From Andreesenia angusta (GTDB taxonomy: Bacteria; Bacillota; Clostridia; Tissierellales; Gottschalkiaceae), in NCBI GenBank assembly GCA_030537835.1, contig JAUNVB010000008.1:1-48961 (forward strand): a stretch of DNA of 48,961 bases, given 5' to 3'. Positions within the stretch are counted from its first letter, which is position 1, and each line of letters starts with the position of its first letter. Under the pieces are notes generated by a model. That model saw only the letters and a program-made list of their open reading frames with translations. It was not told the DNA's origin and ran no database searches. The position numbers and the translations under genes were made by a program. Below, piece by piece: positions 1 to 7,927 of this stretch.

Positions 1-1
1 T

Positions 2-295
2 CTATCTATTCTCTATTAATTTTTCTACATATTCCTTTAATTCTATCATATCTTCATTATCTTCTTCTGTGAAATTAAATTTATTCGTTAATGGAGTCAG
101 TTTCTTATATTCAAACTTCATATGACCTGGTGCTAAAGAACCAGCCTGAGCAAAGCTCACTTCTACTACCTTATTCATATCAATCGTTGTTGGCTCAAAA
201 TCCTCATCATCTAATGCTCTTCTTCTAGATATCGTTATTTTATCTTCATCCGCCTCTACTATTAAATGTATAGGCATTTTTACTTCAAACTTCAT
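2..295 (-). CDS. small protein, possibly PH-like (DUF4429-like) fold
   Basis: A complete 97-aa protein whose stop codon is almost at the window edge. It has no signal peptide or membrane segment. The central part, 'ITISRRRAL' followed by a hydrophobic-alternating stretch and 'AGSLAPGHMKFEY' (about residues 21-63), resembles the strand pattern of bacterial PH-like/DUF4429 domains, in which a short acidic protein ends in a helix. That family link is by eye and weak. The start is supported by AGGGGGT six bases upstream of the ATG and by a good promoter (327-355). It is divergent from rpoN with only about 100 bp between them. Function not known. Confidence 0.75.
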   Translation of the reverse strand: MKFEVKMPIHLIVEADEDKITISRRRALDDEDFEPTTIDMNKVVEVSFAQAGSLAPGHMKFEYKKLTPLTNKFNFTEEDNEDMIELKEYVEKLIENR

Positions 296-326
296 TTCAC
301 TACCCCCTAAGATATTGTTTTAGTCT

Positions 327-355
327 ATTATATCATAGTATAACCCTTCTTTGAA
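327..355 (-). promoter_or_regulatory. sigma-A promoter of the small PH-like protein
   Basis: Read on the minus strand: TTCAAA (350-355), 17-bp spacer, TATAAT (327-332), with a TG just before the -10 (extended -10). It lies back to back with the rpoN promoter. Confidence 0.6.
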
Positions 356-361
356 TTCTAT

Positions 362-390
362 TTCACTTTTAAAGACTACCATGTTATAAT
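362..390 (+). promoter_or_regulatory. sigma-A promoter of rpoN
   Basis: TTCACT (362-367), 17-bp spacer, TATAAT (385-390), with the extended-10 TG at 383-384. The -10 box contains the ATG at 389 that would give the longest reading frame, so that ATG cannot be the translation start; the start is the ATG at 419. Confidence 0.65.
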
Positions 391-418
391 GAAACTACAG
401 CAAAACAGGGTGATTTGT

Positions 419-1747
419 ATGATTAATCTAAGAAATGATATAAATTTAAAACAAAATTTAAATTTAAGTCCAAAAGTTTTGAACTATTTAAAAGTAATTC
501 AAATGAATAATTTGGAGTTAAAAAAATATATAGAATTAGAGACAGAATCTAATCCTCTTATAGATTTAAACAAGCTGAGTTCAGAAGATTGGTCTAAATA
601 TTTTAGAGGAATGAATGAACAAGTCTATAGAAATAAGTCTGTTCCTGACTCTATAAATTATGAAAATTTCTTGAAAAAAGAGGATACTTTAGAATCATAC
701 CTTCTAAGCGAATTGCGTTTTAGAGTTTTAGATTCTGATGTAAGAGAAGTAATAGAAGTATTGATATATAGCTTAGATGATAATGGATTTTTACCATATA
801 GCTCTAAGGAGATTCTATCTTTTTTTGATAAAGATATTAAAATTGAAATTATAGAAAGTGCTATTAAATGCTTAAAAACTTTTGACCCACCCGGAATAGG
901 TGCTAGTGATTTACGTGAATCTCTATTGATACAAGCAAAAGATGATCTTAAGTTAAAAGAATTGATTGAAAAACACTATGAAAAACTTCTAGAAATGGAT
1001 GTACATAATATTATGAACTCAATGAATTTAACTAGGGATGATTTCGACTCATTATTATTTCGTTTGAAGAACTTAAATCCTTGCCCTTCTTCTGGCTTTT
1101 TAAAATCGAATGATATTCCTACAGAGTACATAGTGGCAGATATAATTATGAAAATAGATGGAGACTGTATATCTCTTTCTTTAGATGAGAGCTCTTATCC
1201 TAAAATCTATATTTCTCCTACTTATCTAAAAATGCTTGAAAGTGAGACGGGAGAAGTAAAGGACTATTTAACAGAAAAGCTTAATTACTCTAAAATGCTT
1301 ATTGAAAATATTGAGAAACGCAAAACTACCATAATGAAAGTAGCGAAATCTATATTTAAATATCAGAAAAACTATTTTTTAAAAGATGAAGAGCTAATGC
1401 CAATGAATATGGAGTTAATTGCTAAAGATACAGATTTTTCTGTTTCAACTATATCTAGAGCAATAAAGAATAAGTATATAAGCACACCTAAAGGACTATT
1501 TGAGTTAAATTACTTCTTTTCTAATAAAAAATATAATGATAATCTTGACTCTGTTCTAGGTATTAAAAATATGATAAAAGAAATTATAGAAAATGAAAAT
1601 AAAGAGAAACCTTTAAGTGATAACAAAATCTGTCAAAAGCTAAATAATTTAAATGTCGATATTGCAAGAAGAACGGTTTCTAAATATCGTGAGGAGCTTG
1701 ATATTCCATCTGCTCAAAAAAGAAAAAAATTGTACAAACTAATTTGA
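419..1747 (+). CDS. rpoN: RNA polymerase sigma-54 factor RpoN
   Basis: Alternative sigma factor that directs RNA polymerase to -24/-12 promoters and needs an AAA+ enhancer-binding activator to melt DNA. From the ATG at 419 (AGGGTGA five bases upstream) the protein is 442 aa, close to the family norm. Seen in order: region I with 'LNLSPKVLNYLKVIQMNNLELKK' character (residues 10-40, glutamine-poor for the family), the core-binding domain (about 70-260), a helix-turn-helix around 'DFSVSTISRAIKNKY', and a near-perfect RpoN box ARRTVSKYRE at about 416-425 (consensus ARRTVAKYRE). No enhancer-binding protein is encoded in the window and I found no clear TGGC-N8-TGC promoter, so its targets lie elsewhere. 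Identification is firm. Confidence 0.95.
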   Translation: MINLRNDINLKQNLNLSPKVLNYLKVIQMNNLELKKYIELETESNPLIDLNKLSSEDWSKYFRGMNEQVYRNKSVPDSINYENFLKKEDTLESYLLSELRFRVLDSDVREVIEVLIYSLDDNGFLPYSSKEILSFFDKDIKIEIIESAIKCLKTFDPPGIGASDLRESLLIQAKDDLKLKELIEKHYEKLLEMDVHNIMNSMNLTRDDFDSLLFRLKNLNPCPSSGFLKSNDIPTEYIVADIIMKIDGDCISLSLDESSYPKIYISPTYLKMLESETGEVKDYLTEKLNYSKMLIENIEKRKTTIMKVAKSIFKYQKNYFLKDEELMPMNMELIAKDTDFSVSTISRAIKNKYISTPKGLFELNYFFSNKKYNDNLDSVLGIKNMIKEIIENENKEKPLSDNKICQKLNNLNVDIARRTVSKYREELDIPSAQKRKKLYKLI

Positions 1748-1841
1748 AAAACAATTATATAATTACAAAAATTTGTTTAAAAGAAAAATAGATGGATAAA
1801 TATTAGAATAATTATTTTTATTATACATAGGAGGAATTAAA

Positions 1842-2852
1842 ATGATAAATAAAACTGTATTGAGTTTAGCAACTATTTTGATCTTAAATACATTTAGTAT
1901 TTCATCAGCAGAACCGATTACATCAGATACTCATCAAGGTAATTGGTATGATGATTCCGTTATATACTTTAAAAATAATAAGTCTTTAAATTTAGATGAC
2001 TATTTTAATAAATTCGAACCAAATAAAAATATAGAAAGAAAAGAGATAATTGCTCTTTTCAAAAAAGTATCTGATAGCATAGTAAATACTGAAGGGTATA
2101 TATTTCCAGAAGCTCCTTTTAAAGATATTCCTGATGATGAAAATATTAAAAAATCTATTGATTGGGCTTACGATAATTTAATAACAAATGGAATAAATGA
2201 TAATGAATTTGCCCCTGATAATAATCTTACTAGAGAAGAAGCTATAACATTTATTTATAGACTGTCAAAAATATTTAATTTAAATTTAAACGATATAAGT
2301 AAAACAATTGAATTTGATGACTATGATGACTCTAGTTCATTTGCAAAAAAACCAATTAAATGGGCTATAGATAAAGAAATTATAAAAGGATATGATAATA
2401 AAATTTATCCTAAAAATAATATAACTCAAGCCGAGATATTACAAATGACTTATAATCTTTTCAATAAAATGAATGAAAACAAAGAAAATAACTTTTCACT
2501 TAGTTTTGAAAGAGATGATATCCAAGATATAGTATTAATAAATTCTAATTTCAAAAAAATAAAAGCAGATAAAGAAAATTTAGAAGAATTTTTAAAAGAA
2601 TTTGAAGAGTTAAAATTTTCATCAGTAGAAAGTAGAGAGAATACAAAAGCTAATACATTGATCGCAGAATTTATTTTTAAAGAAAGCTCCAATAAACTAA
2701 GTTATTCATTCTTTGAATCTCATATAAATTGTGGAAGCTATAAATATAAAATTTCAGATGAGAGCTCTAAAAAATTAAAATCACTGATAAAAAAATGGGA
2801 TTCTCTCGAAGGAGAAGATTTTGAAGAAAATCAAGGTAAATTAAATAAGTAA
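1842..2852 (+). CDS. SLH-domain surface protein
   Basis: Secreted, wall-associated protein of 336 aa. A signal peptide occupies residues 1-23 (hydrophobic core, cleavage probably after 'SSA'). Three divergent S-layer-homology repeats follow: about 28-80, 85-145 ('WAYDNLITNGINDNEFAPDNNLTREEA') and 150-205 ('WAIDKEIIKGYDNKIYPKNNITQAE'). SLH repeats bind pyruvylated secondary cell-wall polymer. The C-terminal 120 residues are polar, lysine/glutamate-rich and unassigned. AGGAGGA seven bases before the ATG fixes the start. It is monocistronic between rpoN and a bidirectional terminator. Calling it SLH is secure; what the C-terminal module does is unknown. Confidence 0.85.
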   Translation: MINKTVLSLATILILNTFSISSAEPITSDTHQGNWYDDSVIYFKNNKSLNLDDYFNKFEPNKNIERKEIIALFKKVSDSIVNTEGYIFPEAPFKDIPDDENIKKSIDWAYDNLITNGINDNEFAPDNNLTREEAITFIYRLSKIFNLNLNDISKTIEFDDYDDSSSFAKKPIKWAIDKEIIKGYDNKIYPKNNITQAEILQMTYNLFNKMNENKENNFSLSFERDDIQDIVLINSNFKKIKADKENLEEFLKEFEELKFSSVESRENTKANTLIAEFIFKESSNKLSYSFFESHINCGSYKYKISDESSKKLKSLIKKWDSLEGEDFEENQGKLNK

Positions 2853-2880
2853 TAAATCTATATAATAACGATTAAAATAA

Positions 2881-2914
2881 AAGCTCTGACGGATATTCAT
2901 CCATCAGGGCTTTT
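2881..2914. terminator. bidirectional terminator between the SLH gene and the GNAT gene
   Basis: A 15-bp stem (2881-2895 with 2900-2914, two mismatches that pair as G-U in one direction) around a 4-base loop. It has T-rich DNA on the plus side and A-rich DNA on the minus side, and sits between two convergent genes. Confidence 0.85.
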
Positions 2915-2921
2915 ATTTATT

Positions 2922-3704
2922 TTATTCTTCATCTATTTTGATTTTATAAGTTCTATAATATTCTATTAATTTATATCCTAGTTTTTCATAAACCGGCTCC
3001 CCAAGTCTTGATGCTTGTAATACGACAGTATCTACACCTAAGTCTAAAGCTTCATTAGTGCCAATAGATGTTATGAATTTACCAAGACCTCTACCTCTCA
3101 TATCTTCTTCTGTTGCTACCCAATATATTCCAGCAACTCCTCCAGCTTTATAAGTTTGAACTGCCGATACAGGTCTATTTTTATAATAAACTAAATAACC
3201 TTTATTTACCTTTCCATCTAATACATCTGAGCTATTGAACATAGCTTGAGCTGTATTCTCCTCTAATGAAAAACAGTTCCTAACCACAGTTATAAAATCT
3301 CTTATCTCTTGAATAGTCTTGACTTGCACTAATTTATAATCACTATCTAAATTCGGTATATTTAGCTTCCTATCTATTGCCATAACTGGTAGTCCTGGCT
3401 CTCTATTAGGCTCATAGCCTTTATCTAGAAGTATTTTTTCTATTTTTTCATTCTTCTTATCTCTTATCCAAAAAGTATAGCTAAAACCCTTATTTTTAAA
3501 ATAATCCTCAGCTTCTTTGAATATTTTTTCTGCATTTTGATCATCGAAGCAAAATATCCCATTTGCATGACCTTCTGTCGTATTCTCCCCTACGCAGAAT
3601 AAAAAATATTCATCATTCTCTATAAACTCAGCTTTAGGACTATTTTCCATCATATTTTTTATAGACTCAATTATATTTATAAATGCTCCATCCTTTATAC
3701 TCAT
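2922..3704 (-). CDS. GNAT family N-acetyltransferase
   Basis: Acetyl-CoA-dependent acyltransferase of 260 aa. The C-terminal half (about 123-260) is a GNAT fold with the pyrophosphate-binding motif RGRGLGKF at 203-210, preceded by the beta-4 strand 'VAGIYWVAT' and followed by 'ASRLGEPVYEKLGYKLIEYYRTY', the usual C-terminal signature. The N-terminal 110 residues form a second, degenerate GNAT-like half ('TFWIRDKKNEKIEKILLDKGYE'), so this is probably a tandem-GNAT protein with one active half. Substrate not known. TAGAGGTGAG precedes the ATG. It starts 10 bp after the xth stop, so the two are probably co-transcribed. Confidence 0.85.
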   Translation of the reverse strand: MSIKDGAFINIIESIKNMMENSPKAEFIENDEYFLFCVGENTTEGHANGIFCFDDQNAEKIFKEAEDYFKNKGFSYTFWIRDKKNEKIEKILLDKGYEPNREPGLPVMAIDRKLNIPNLDSDYKLVQVKTIQEIRDFITVVRNCFSLEENTAQAMFNSSDVLDGKVNKGYLVYYKNRPVSAVQTYKAGGVAGIYWVATEEDMRGRGLGKFITSIGTNEALDLGVDTVVLQASRLGEPVYEKLGYKLIEYYRTYKIKIDEE

Positions 3705-3714
3705 ACTCTCACCT

Positions 3715-4473
3715 CTAATCTATTTCTATATCTAGCATCACTGGGCAGTGATCACTTCCCATTATATCTGTATGAATCTCAGCTTTTTTTAAACTATCAT
3801 TCAATCTTTCTGAAACTATAAAATAATCAATTCTCCATCCTGAATTTCTCTCTCTCGATTTCCTCATATAGGACCACCAAGAATAGATTTCTTCTTTATT
3901 TGGATAGAAAAATCTGAAAGTATCAGTAAAGCCTGAGCCTAAAAATTCAGTCATCTTTCCTCTTTCCTCATCAGAAAAACCTGCGTTCTTTCTATTAGTA
4001 CTCGGATTTTTAAGATCAATCTCTTTATGAGCAACATTTAAATCTCCACATACTATTACAGGCTTTTTATTATCTAAAGATTTAATATAATCTCTAAAAT
4101 CATCCTCCCACTCCATTCTATAATCAAGTCTTGCAAGCCCTCTCTGTGAATTAGGAGTATAGACATTTACCATAAAAAATTTATCAAATTCTAAAGTTAT
4201 AACTCTTCCTTCCTTGTCATGCTTTTCTATTCCAAGACCAAGCTCTATATTTATAGGTTCTTTCTTAGTAAAAATAGCTGTGCCAGAATATCCTTTTTTC
4301 TCCGCATAATTCCAATATTGATTATATCCTTCTAATTCAAGTTCTATCTGACCTTCTTGTAATTTTGTCTCTTGAACACAGAATATATCCGCATCTATTT
4401 CTTTAAAATAATCTAAAAAACCTTTCTTTACGCACGCTCTTAACCCATTGACATTCCACGAAATCAGTTTCAA
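3715..4473 (-). CDS. xth: exodeoxyribonuclease III (AP endonuclease)
   Basis: Base-excision repair enzyme that cuts 5' to abasic sites and has 3'-exonuclease and 3'-phosphatase activity with Mg2+. The 252-aa length fits the ExoA/Xth family. Visible catalytic residues: N7 (ISWNVNG), E35 (VQETK), Y105, D144 and N146 (GDLNVAHKEID), D216 (RIDYFIV), and D241-H242 (GSDHCPV). It begins with a TTG codon; GGAGGAG lies five bases upstream and no in-frame ATG is nearby. It sits between gloA and the GNAT gene in a probable three-gene minus-strand operon. Identification is firm. Confidence 0.95.
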   Translation of the reverse strand: MKLISWNVNGLRACVKKGFLDYFKEIDADIFCVQETKLQEGQIELELEGYNQYWNYAEKKGYSGTAIFTKKEPINIELGLGIEKHDKEGRVITLEFDKFFMVNVYTPNSQRGLARLDYRMEWEDDFRDYIKSLDNKKPVIVCGDLNVAHKEIDLKNPSTNRKNAGFSDEERGKMTEFLGSGFTDTFRFFYPNKEEIYSWWSYMRKSRERNSGWRIDYFIVSERLNDSLKKAEIHTDIMGSDHCPVMLDIEID

Positions 4474-4494
4474 TTTATCTCCTCCAATATATTG

Positions 4495-4872
4495 CTATTT
4501 TATCTCTATTACTTCCACTCTATATCCATCAGGATCCGTCACAAAATAGTATCTTGCACTATCATCTGATAAGCCCATAATATCTGTAACCTCATAACCC
4601 ATTTCTCTATGTTTATCTCTACTGCTCTCTAAATCTTCAGTTCCTACTGCAGTATGGCTGAAGCCATTTCCGATACTATATTTCTCCTTCTGTCCATAAT
4701 TATAAGTTAATTCTAATTCATATTTTCCTTCTTCATCAGTTAAATAAACTAAAGTAAATTCATTTTCAGGAAAATCCTTTCTCTTAGATTCAATCAATCC
4801 TATAGCCTCTTTATAAAATTTCAATGATTCTTCTAAATCGAATACCCTCAAACAAAGATGTAACATCTTCAT
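4495..4872 (-). CDS. gloA: glyoxalase I / VOC family lactoylglutathione lyase
   Basis: Metal-dependent lyase that isomerises the methylglyoxal-thiol hemithioacetal; in organisms without glutathione the thiol may differ. Two beta-alpha-beta-beta-beta VOC modules make up the whole protein. A GTG at 4881 would give 128 aa, but AAGGGGTG overlaps that GTG and lies six bases before the ATG at 4872, so I take 4872 (125 aa). The four metal ligands then fall at H5, E54 (ELTYN), H73 (FSHTAVG) and E120 (YRVEVIE), which matches E. coli GlxI numbering closely. This supports both the start and the Ni/Co-type glyoxalase assignment. First gene of the gloA-xth-GNAT group. Confidence 0.9.
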   Translation of the reverse strand: MKMLHLCLRVFDLEESLKFYKEAIGLIESKRKDFPENEFTLVYLTDEEGKYELELTYNYGQKEKYSIGNGFSHTAVGTEDLESSRDKHREMGYEVTDIMGLSDDSARYYFVTDPDGYRVEVIEIK

Positions 4873-4944
4873 ATTCAACACCCCTTACTAATCATTTTAT
4901 ATTTATTATATAACAAAATATTTAAGTTTCAAAATAAATGAATT

Positions 4945-4987
4945 TGCTAAAATAGCTTATTTTTCTAATTTGATTAGGATTTTAGCA
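4945..4987. repeat. nested inverted repeat between gloA and xdhC-like gene
   Basis: Outer arms TGCTAAAAT (4945-4953) and ATTTTAGCA (4979-4987) are perfect; inside lies a second short hairpin, CTAAT/ATTAG. It sits in the divergent gloA/XdhC spacer just upstream of a TATAAT at 5019-5024. It could be an operator or a structured leader element; a terminator is less likely because no gene runs into it from either side. Confidence 0.5.
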
Positions 4988-5059
4988 TTTTATCTCTGCA
5001 GAAACTTCCGCTTTATTATATAATAATGATATCGATAACTTTAAAGTGGTGGTGTTTTT

Positions 5060-6133
5060 ATGTACGAAAAAATATATTCTGAGCTACTTAATAATTTGGA
5101 CAATGGAATACGTTCAATATTAGTAACAGAAGTAGAAATAGAAAATTCTAGAAATAAAATTGTTAATAAAGAGTTATTCTCTCTAGAGGATTTAAAGAAA
5201 GAAAAATTTGATAAGAAGTTTGAGCCCTTAGTTGAAGAATTAAAAAATTCTTTTAACTTAGGAACGCCACAAAAGATTCAAAATAGTGATAAGATGTTCA
5301 TTATAGAACCCTTCTTCCCAAAGCCTAGGGTCGTGATATTTGGTGGAGGACATATTGCAAAACCCTTAGTAGATCTCTGTGTTGATTCGGAGTTTTCCGT
5401 CACTGTAATAGACGATAGGCCTGTTTTTGCAAATACTGGTCGATTCCCTAGAGCAGATGAAGTAATCTGTGATTCTTTCAAATCTTCATTCAATAGAGTT
5501 AATTTGAGAAAAGATGATTTTGTAGTTATAGTAACAAGAGGGCATAAACACGATAATATATGCTTAAGAAACGCACTTGAAGTAGATGGTTTAGCTTTCT
5601 TAGGAATGATAGGCTCTAAAAAAAGAGTACGTGATATGATGAATGAATTAAAAGATGATGGGTATTCTGATCAGCTACTATCAAAAGTAAAATCTCCTAT
5701 AGGACTTGATATAGGTGCAGTAACCCCGTTTGAAATAGCAATATCTATTATAGCCGAATTGATTGAATATAGGCGAAGAAAATCGAATATGGCAAAAGGT
5801 CTTCCTAGAAAATTCAATTGGCCAGAATTTGATAGAGATGTAATCAGTTCTCTTTCAAAAAAAGAGGATATGGATAGAGCTATAATAACTATAACAATGT
5901 CTAAAGGCTCTGTGCCTAGAAAAGCGGGTGCTAAGATGCTCGTATATCCTGATGGAAGAATACTAGGAAGTATTGGTGGAGGTTGTGCTGAAGCTGGAAT
6001 AATAAATACTGCTAGAGATTTAATTAGAGAAAAAGGCTGCATAGAAGAACGAGTGGATATGACTAATGAAGAAGCAGAGAAAAGCGGAATGGCTTGTGGT
6101 GGTATAATAGATGTTTTAATTGAAGCCTTTTAA
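5060..6133 (+). CDS. XdhC family (aldehyde oxidoreductase-type) molybdenum-enzyme maturation factor
   Basis: Accessory protein that handles or sulfurates the molybdenum cofactor for xanthine dehydrogenase/aldehyde oxidoreductase-type enzymes. The 357 residues show a Rossmann domain (about 88-240) with VVIFGGGHIAKP (91-102), VIDDRP (116-121), GMIGSKKR (182-189) and PIGLDIGA (213-220). An XdhC/CoxI module follows at about 272-357: GSVPRKAGAKM (283-293), GSIGGGCAE (303-311) and GMACGG (343-348). This order is the reverse of classical XdhC; the N-terminal 85 residues may be a vestige of the usual first domain. I recall this architecture in clostridial aldehyde oxidoreductase/selenium-dependent hydroxylase clusters. 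No such enzyme is encoded here. GGTGGTG precedes the ATG. Confidence 0.85.
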   Translation: MYEKIYSELLNNLDNGIRSILVTEVEIENSRNKIVNKELFSLEDLKKEKFDKKFEPLVEELKNSFNLGTPQKIQNSDKMFIIEPFFPKPRVVIFGGGHIAKPLVDLCVDSEFSVTVIDDRPVFANTGRFPRADEVICDSFKSSFNRVNLRKDDFVVIVTRGHKHDNICLRNALEVDGLAFLGMIGSKKRVRDMMNELKDDGYSDQLLSKVKSPIGLDIGAVTPFEIAISIIAELIEYRRRKSNMAKGLPRKFNWPEFDRDVISSLSKKEDMDRAIITITMSKGSVPRKAGAKMLVYPDGRILGSIGGGCAEAGIINTARDLIREKGCIEERVDMTNEEAEKSGMACGGIIDVLIEAF

Positions 6134-6162
6134 ATACAAAATAATTATAATTTGATTAGTTT

Positions 6163-6192
6163 TAATAGAATTATGATATAATAGTTCTATTA
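6163..6192 (+). promoter_or_regulatory. ilvE promoter -10 inside an inverted repeat
   Basis: TATAAT (6177-6182) with extended TG (6174-6175) lies inside TAATAGAA (6163-6170) and TTCTATTA (6185-6192), a perfect 8-bp inverted repeat with a 14-bp centre. A repressor site over the -10 is the simplest reading. No matching -35 is convincing. Confidence 0.5.
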
Positions 6193-6220
6193 GTTTTAAA
6201 GAAATTGGAGTGATTTTCAG

Positions 6221-7243
6221 ATGATTGACCCAAAAGATATTGATTGGAATAATTTAGATTTTTCTTATATTAAGACTCCCTATAGATTTATATCTAGATG
6301 GAAAGATGGAAAATGGGATCAAGGTGAATTAACAGAAGATAATATGCTTGTGATGAGTGAAGCTTCTACTGCTCTACACTATGGTCAACAGTGTTTTGAA
6401 GGTTTAAAAGCTTATAGAAGAAAAGATGGAAAAGTACAGTTGTTTAGACCTGATGAAAATGCTAAAAGAATGATTAAAAGCTGCAATAAGCTTCTAATGC
6501 CAGAATTCCCAATCGAAAGATTCATAGATGCTTGCAAGCAAGTAGTAAAAGCAAATGAAGAATACGTTGGACCTTATGGTTCAGGTGCAACTCTATATTT
6601 AAGACCATTAATGATAGGTGTTGGAGATAATATCGGTGTTAAACCAGCTCCAGAATACATATTCACAGTATTCTGTACCCCCGTTGGACCTTATTTTAAA
6701 GGTGGAGTTACACCTGTAAACTTCATGATTTCAGAATATGATAGAGCCGCGCCTCATGGAACTGGTGCGAATAAAGTTGGTGGAAATTATGCAGCATCTC
6801 TTGCTCCTCATGAAGAAGCTTCAAAACTAGGCTATGCTGATTGTATTTATCTAGATCCAGAAACGCATACAAAAATAGAAGAAGTTGGATCAGCTAATTT
6901 CTTCGGAATAACTGAAGATAAAACTTTCGTTACTCCAAATTCTCCTTCTATTTTAAGATCTATTACAAGAATTTCTCTCGTTGAAATTGCCAAAAAATAT
7001 TTAGATCTTAAGGTAGAGGAAAGAGATGTTTATGTAGATAAGCTTGATGAATTTATAGAAGCTGGAGCTTGTGGAACTGCCGCTGTTATAACTCCTATCG
7101 GCGGAATTTGCTATAAAGGTCAATTACATGTCTTCCACAGTGAAACAGAGGTAGGCCCTATAGTTAAAAAACTATTCGATACACTTTCAGGTATTCAATT
7201 TGGAGATATTGATGCTCCTGAAGGTTGGATATTCGAAGTCTAA
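6221..7243 (+). CDS. ilvE: branched-chain amino acid aminotransferase
   Basis: PLP enzyme (fold type IV) that interconverts leucine, isoleucine and valine with their 2-oxo acids, using glutamate/2-oxoglutarate. The 340 aa match the longer BCAT group II. Seen: substrate-loop start '[18 protein letters not shown]' (about 49-66), PLP lysine K185 in '[11 protein letters not shown]', and the cofactor-phosphate region '[11 protein letters not shown]'. The ATG is preceded by TTGGAGTGA. It stands alone between the XdhC-like gene and a bidirectional terminator, with its own promoter. No ilv biosynthetic genes are nearby, so a catabolic/Stickland role is as likely as biosynthesis. Confidence 0.93.
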   Translation: MIDPKDIDWNNLDFSYIKTPYRFISRWKDGKWDQGELTEDNMLVMSEASTALHYGQQCFEGLKAYRRKDGKVQLFRPDENAKRMIKSCNKLLMPEFPIERFIDACKQVVKANEEYVGPYGSGATLYLRPLMIGVGDNIGVKPAPEYIFTVFCTPVGPYFKGGVTPVNFMISEYDRAAPHGTGANKVGGNYAASLAPHEEASKLGYADCIYLDPETHTKIEEVGSANFFGITEDKTFVTPNSPSILRSITRISLVEIAKKYLDLKVEERDVYVDKLDEFIEAGACGTAAVITPIGGICYKGQLHVFHSETEVGPIVKKLFDTLSGIQFGDIDAPEGWIFEV

Positions 7244-7246
7244 TTA

Positions 7247-7282
7247 AAAATAGACCTAGGATTAAAATCCTGGGTCTATTTT
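7247..7282. terminator. bidirectional terminator between ilvE and the peptidase gene
   Basis: A 16-bp stem (7247-7262 / 7267-7282) with one G-U-type mismatch and a TAAA loop, flanked by A- and T-runs. Its arm overlaps the stop codon of the minus-strand peptidase gene. Confidence 0.85.
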
Positions 7283-7927
7283 TGTTATACTAGACACTGT
7301 ATTGAAATTATTTAAATTTAAATATTTAATGTATTTCACCCAAGCGTCTGCTAATTCTAGAATTATAATTCTATCATTAAAACTATTTTCATATATTCTA
7401 TATCCAATTATAGTTATACTGTGATTCTTATAATATCCAGAAGATATATTAAAAACTATAGGTCTTAAATTCCTTATCTCATTCAATATAATATTAGTCT
7501 TTCTCTTAGAGCTTGTCCAGTCTATTCCATAGATATTCTTTGATCTATAGTTCTTCATACCAATTTCTTTAAGATATCTACTTGCTATATTATTCGCTAA
7601 TAGAGGTGTAGTTCCTCCTCTTAAAGGAATTGGATAAGCTTTTAATCCATTCGCTTTTTTAAGAACTATTTTATATATTTCATCATAATTATCTGGAAAT
7701 CCGTATCTACCAATATTTTTATGAAACTCCATAACTGTTGCTATTGCTACTAATAGACAATCCCCTTTGCTTTTCTCTCCTGCTCTATGAAAATCAATAT
7801 ATTTCTCTAAACTAAAAATCTCAGTTAGTTTATAATTCTTATTTCCATAATTATAATTTATATATTCTTCAATATCAGATATATCGCCATAAGGCTTTTT
7901 ATTAAATATGCTTTTAAGAATCTTCAT
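7262..7927 (-). CDS. C39-like papain-fold cysteine peptidase (predicted)
   Basis: 221-aa cytoplasmic protein without signal peptide. I do not recognise a named family, but the pattern is that of papain-like C39/C39-like peptidases. Cys57 sits in 'KSKGDCLLVAIATVM' at the start of a helix, His169 in 'YYKNHSITIIGYRIY', and Asp194 in 'ELADAW', the usual Cys-His-Asp order and spacing. The middle contains 'PLRGGTTP'. Its start codon overlaps the end of tcyP by 14 bp, so the two are translationally coupled. Substrate unknown; it could act on a Gly- or Cys-containing peptide or an isopeptide. Fold assignment is inference from motifs. Confidence 0.7.
   Translation of the reverse strand: MKILKSIFNKKPYGDISDIEEYINYNYGNKNYKLTEIFSLEKYIDFHRAGEKSKGDCLLVAIATVMEFHKNIGRYGFPDNYDEIYKIVLKKANGLKAYPIPLRGGTTPLLANNIASRYLKEIGMKNYRSKNIYGIDWTSSKRKTNIILNEIRNLRPIVFNISSGYYKNHSITIIGYRIYENSFNDRIIILELADAWVKYIKYLNLNNFNTVSSITKIDPGF

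Noticed and set aside
389-418. Longer RpoN start at 389
   Set aside because: That ATG overlaps the promoter -10 box; the ATG at 419 has the ribosome site.
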